Part shown: positions 4,982 through 6,135 of the stretch, piece after piece
Layout: each line of letters starts with the position of its first letter
How positions within the stretch are numbered: position 1 is the first letter of the stretch
The notes under the pieces: model-generated
The model's database searches: none
Seen by the model: only the letters and a program-made list of their open reading frames with translations
What the model was told of the DNA's origin: nothing
Assembly: GCA_039922435.1 (NCBI GenBank)
Contig: JBDTES010000012.1
Coordinates: 1-6,135, forward strand
Reading direction: 5' to 3'
From: JBDTES01 sp039922435
GTDB taxonomy: Bacteria > Patescibacteriota > Saccharimonadia > Saccharimonadales > UBA4665
Length of the DNA stretch: 6,135 nt
Made by a program: the position numbers and the translations under genes

Positions 4982-5644
4982 ATGTACAAACTAGACCTCC
5001 ACACGCATTCAATTGGTTCGCCGGATGGTGGTTTGCGGCTAGAGGACTACCAGCAAGCACTCACGTCTGGCCGGCTAGATTACGTGGCAATTACCGATCA
5101 CGAAACTATCGAAACGGCTCAGAGTTTTTGTAAACAGTTGGGTGATTTGGCGAATCAGATTATTGTGGGCGAAGAGATTAAAACGACCGACGGCGAGATA
5201 ATTGGGTTGTATTTGAACGAGGCAATTCCGAGCGGTTTAACGCCGCGCCAGGCAGTAGCTGCTATTAAATCACAAAATGGTATTGTCTATATTCCACACC
5301 CGTTTGAGACGGTACGTAGTGGTATATCCAAAGTGGCCCTAAAAGAAATTATCGATGACGTTGATATTATTGAAGTACATAACGGTCGGGCAGTGTTCGG
5401 TAGCCGTGGAGATTTGGCCAAAATTTGGGCTTCAAAATATGACAAGGCTGGGGCAGCCAGTAGCGATGCCCATGGCGCCCGTGGTTGGTTCAAAACCTAC
5501 AGTTCTGTTAACGAAGCTCCGAACCGCGATAATATGGTAGAGATTCTAATGACCGCCGAACTCCAGATTGGCATGGTCGGTTTAGGAATTCTTTATCCAA
5601 AAATTAACCGGCTGAAGAGAAAGTTTCGTCGTGGAAATATTTAA
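4982..5644 (+). CDS. PHP-domain metal-dependent phosphoesterase
   Basis: PHP proteins use two or three metal ions to hydrolyse phosphomonoesters or phosphodiesters. All metal motifs are present in order: D5-L-H7-T-H9-S, D15, I37-T-D39-H40-E41, G63-E64-E65-I with the following T-x-x-G-E-I-I-G-L-Y-L strand, H106 in P-H-P-F, E131 with H133-N-G-R136, and S160-S-D162-A-H164-G. The G-E-E-I plus late N-G-R and S-D-A-H-G pattern matches short PHP/PHP_C phosphatases of the YciV/TrpH-like broad group, rather than polymerase exonuclease domains or histidinol-phosphatase HisK. At 220 residues it is full length. The last 20 residues are a hydrophobic patch followed by a strongly basic tail (K207 to R217), which could hold it at the inner membrane surface. 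It lies seven bases after the CDP-alcohol transferase, and the next gene overlaps its end by 14 bases. From that context I infer a phosphatase acting on a phosphorylated lipid head group or a head-group precursor; nucleotide hydrolysis remains possible. Confidence 0.9.
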   Translation: MYKLDLHTHSIGSPDGGLRLEDYQQALTSGRLDYVAITDHETIETAQSFCKQLGDLANQIIVGEEIKTTDGEIIGLYLNEAIPSGLTPRQAVAAIKSQNGIVYIPHPFETVRSGISKVALKEIIDDVDIIEVHNGRAVFGSRGDLAKIWASKYDKAGAASSDAHGARGWFKTYSSVNEAPNRDNMVEILMTAELQIGMVGLGILYPKINRLKRKFRRGNI

Positions 5645-6135
5645 AGAGCTATTTTTTGCTTTATGGTTCTTTTTGCCAGCCGGAATTGCTAATATGATGC
5701 CGATATTCGCGGCCCGCTGGCCAATTATCAAGAAATATGAATACCCAATGGACTGTCATAAAAAGTTTCGTGGTATCCGCTTGCTAGGCGATCACAAAAC
5801 CTGGCGTGGGCTAATTGTAGGTGTTATTTCTGCCACACTAGTTTTGTGGCTGCAACAACTAGCGGTTCATCATCTGCCGTTTATAGCCCATCTGACTGAC
5901 CAGGTAGATTATTCTCAGCTTCCGGTATTGATATTAGGGCCATTGTTTGGTCTGGGAGCGCTAGTTGGCGATGCAGTTGAAAGCTTCTTCAAACGGCAGC
6001 GGGGTATTAAGCCGGGCCAAGGTTGGTTTCCGTTTGACCAGACTGACTACATAATCGGTGGGGCAATTGCCACAATGCCGTTTGTTCAGCTGGGTATTCT
6101 ACAATATTTTTGGCTACTTTTACTTTGGCTATTAG
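5631..6135 (+). CDS. carS: CarS/DUF46-type CDP-lipid synthase (3' end outside window)
   Basis: CarS transfers CMP from CTP to a lipid phosphate in the membrane; archaeal members make CDP-archaeol from digeranylgeranylglycerol phosphate. GTG 5631 is the first start after an in-frame TGA at 5613-5615, and 168 codons are open to the window end. Family motifs: L15-P-A-G-I-A-N-M-M-P24 at the first helix, P40-M-D-x3-K-F-R-G-I-R then L53-G-D-H-K-T-W-R-G61, and the C-terminal block with G119-D-A-V-E-S-F-F-K-R128, followed by G-I-K-P-G-Q-G-W-F-P and F-D-Q-T-D-Y-I-I-G-G to about 151. Helices are near 5-22, 62-78, 100-118 and 146-168. Archaeal CarS is about 165-180 residues, so only a few C-terminal residues should be missing. 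It overlaps the PHP gene by 14 bases, indicating coupling; a weak GAAGAGA (5614-5620) may be its ribosome site. In a bacterium the substrate may be phosphatidic acid rather than an archaeal lipid. The symbol marks the family, not a proven substrate. Confidence 0.87.
   Translation, partial: MEIFKELFFALWFFLPAGIANMMPIFAARWPIIKKYEYPMDCHKKFRGIRLLGDHKTWRGLIVGVISATLVLWLQQLAVHHLPFIAHLTDQVDYSQLPVLILGPLFGLGALVGDAVESFFKRQRGIKPGQGWFPFDQTDYIIGGAIATMPFVQLGILQYFWLLLLWLL

Noticed and set aside
5287..5540. Open frames on both strands within the PHP gene (minus 5287-5493, plus 5355-5540)
   Set aside because: Both overlap PHP codons that encode conserved metal-site motifs (P-H-P-F, H-N-G-R, S-S-D-A-H-G), so the PHP frame is the real one.
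1..6135. Alternative genetic code (TGA as Gly or Trp)
   Set aside because: All genes read through with TGG tryptophans and normal glycines, no in-frame TGA occurs, and each protein ends at the expected family length with TAA or TAG.
1..6135. CRISPR array, insertion sequence, tRNA or rRNA gene, prophage
   Set aside because: No regularly spaced long repeats, transposase motifs, cloverleaf-type sequences, rRNA-like conserved stretches or phage structural proteins were seen on either strand.

Overview
The window is a dense, one-directional (all +) stretch of bacterial chromosome. It carries ten protein genes, of which the first and last are cut by the window edges, and only one sizeable non-coding gap (4147-4350). 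Protein style suggests a Candidate Phyla Radiation bacterium, most likely Saccharibacteria (TM7) or a close relative. The genes are short and compact, the GC content is moderate, several families are poorly characterised, starts rarely have a Shine-Dalgarno sequence, and there is a CDP-archaeol-synthase (CarS, DUF46) type protein next to a CDP-alcohol phosphatidyltransferase. This placement is inference from protein character, not from a marker gene. The standard code fits: all tryptophans are TGG, no gene needs a read-through TGA, and the ten visible stops are six TAG and four TAA with no TGA.

Left part (1-1926): the C-terminal part of an unknown multi-pass membrane protein is followed by a promoter whose -10 box lies six bases before an ATG. 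From there run three tightly packed genes: a cupin-like small protein without metal-binding histidines, a NUDIX hydrolase, and a CYTH-domain (ThTPase / class IV adenylate cyclase superfamily) enzyme. The last two both belong to families that act on phosphoanhydride substrates.

Middle part (1966-4146): an envelope-flavoured group. It holds a two-TM protein of unknown function with a DUF3137-like soluble domain, an overlapping SanA/DUF218 membrane-anchored protein, an RBBP9/YdeN-type serine hydrolase, and a 67-residue PspC-domain membrane protein. Several of these genes have -10-like boxes 6-7 bases before the start codon, which suggests leaderless mRNAs.

Right part (4147-6135): after about 200 bases of non-coding DNA with short direct repeats and a promoter come three genes with minimal spacing. 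They are a CDP-alcohol phosphatidyltransferase with a perfect catalytic motif, a PHP-domain metal-dependent phosphoesterase, and a CarS/DUF46 integral-membrane CTP transferase. Together they look like a minimal lipid head-group pathway: CarS-like makes the CDP-activated lipid, the transferase swaps CMP for an alcohol phosphate, and the PHP enzyme could remove a terminal phosphate. This module is the most interesting item in the window. The family assignments are firm; the substrates and the PHP role are inference.
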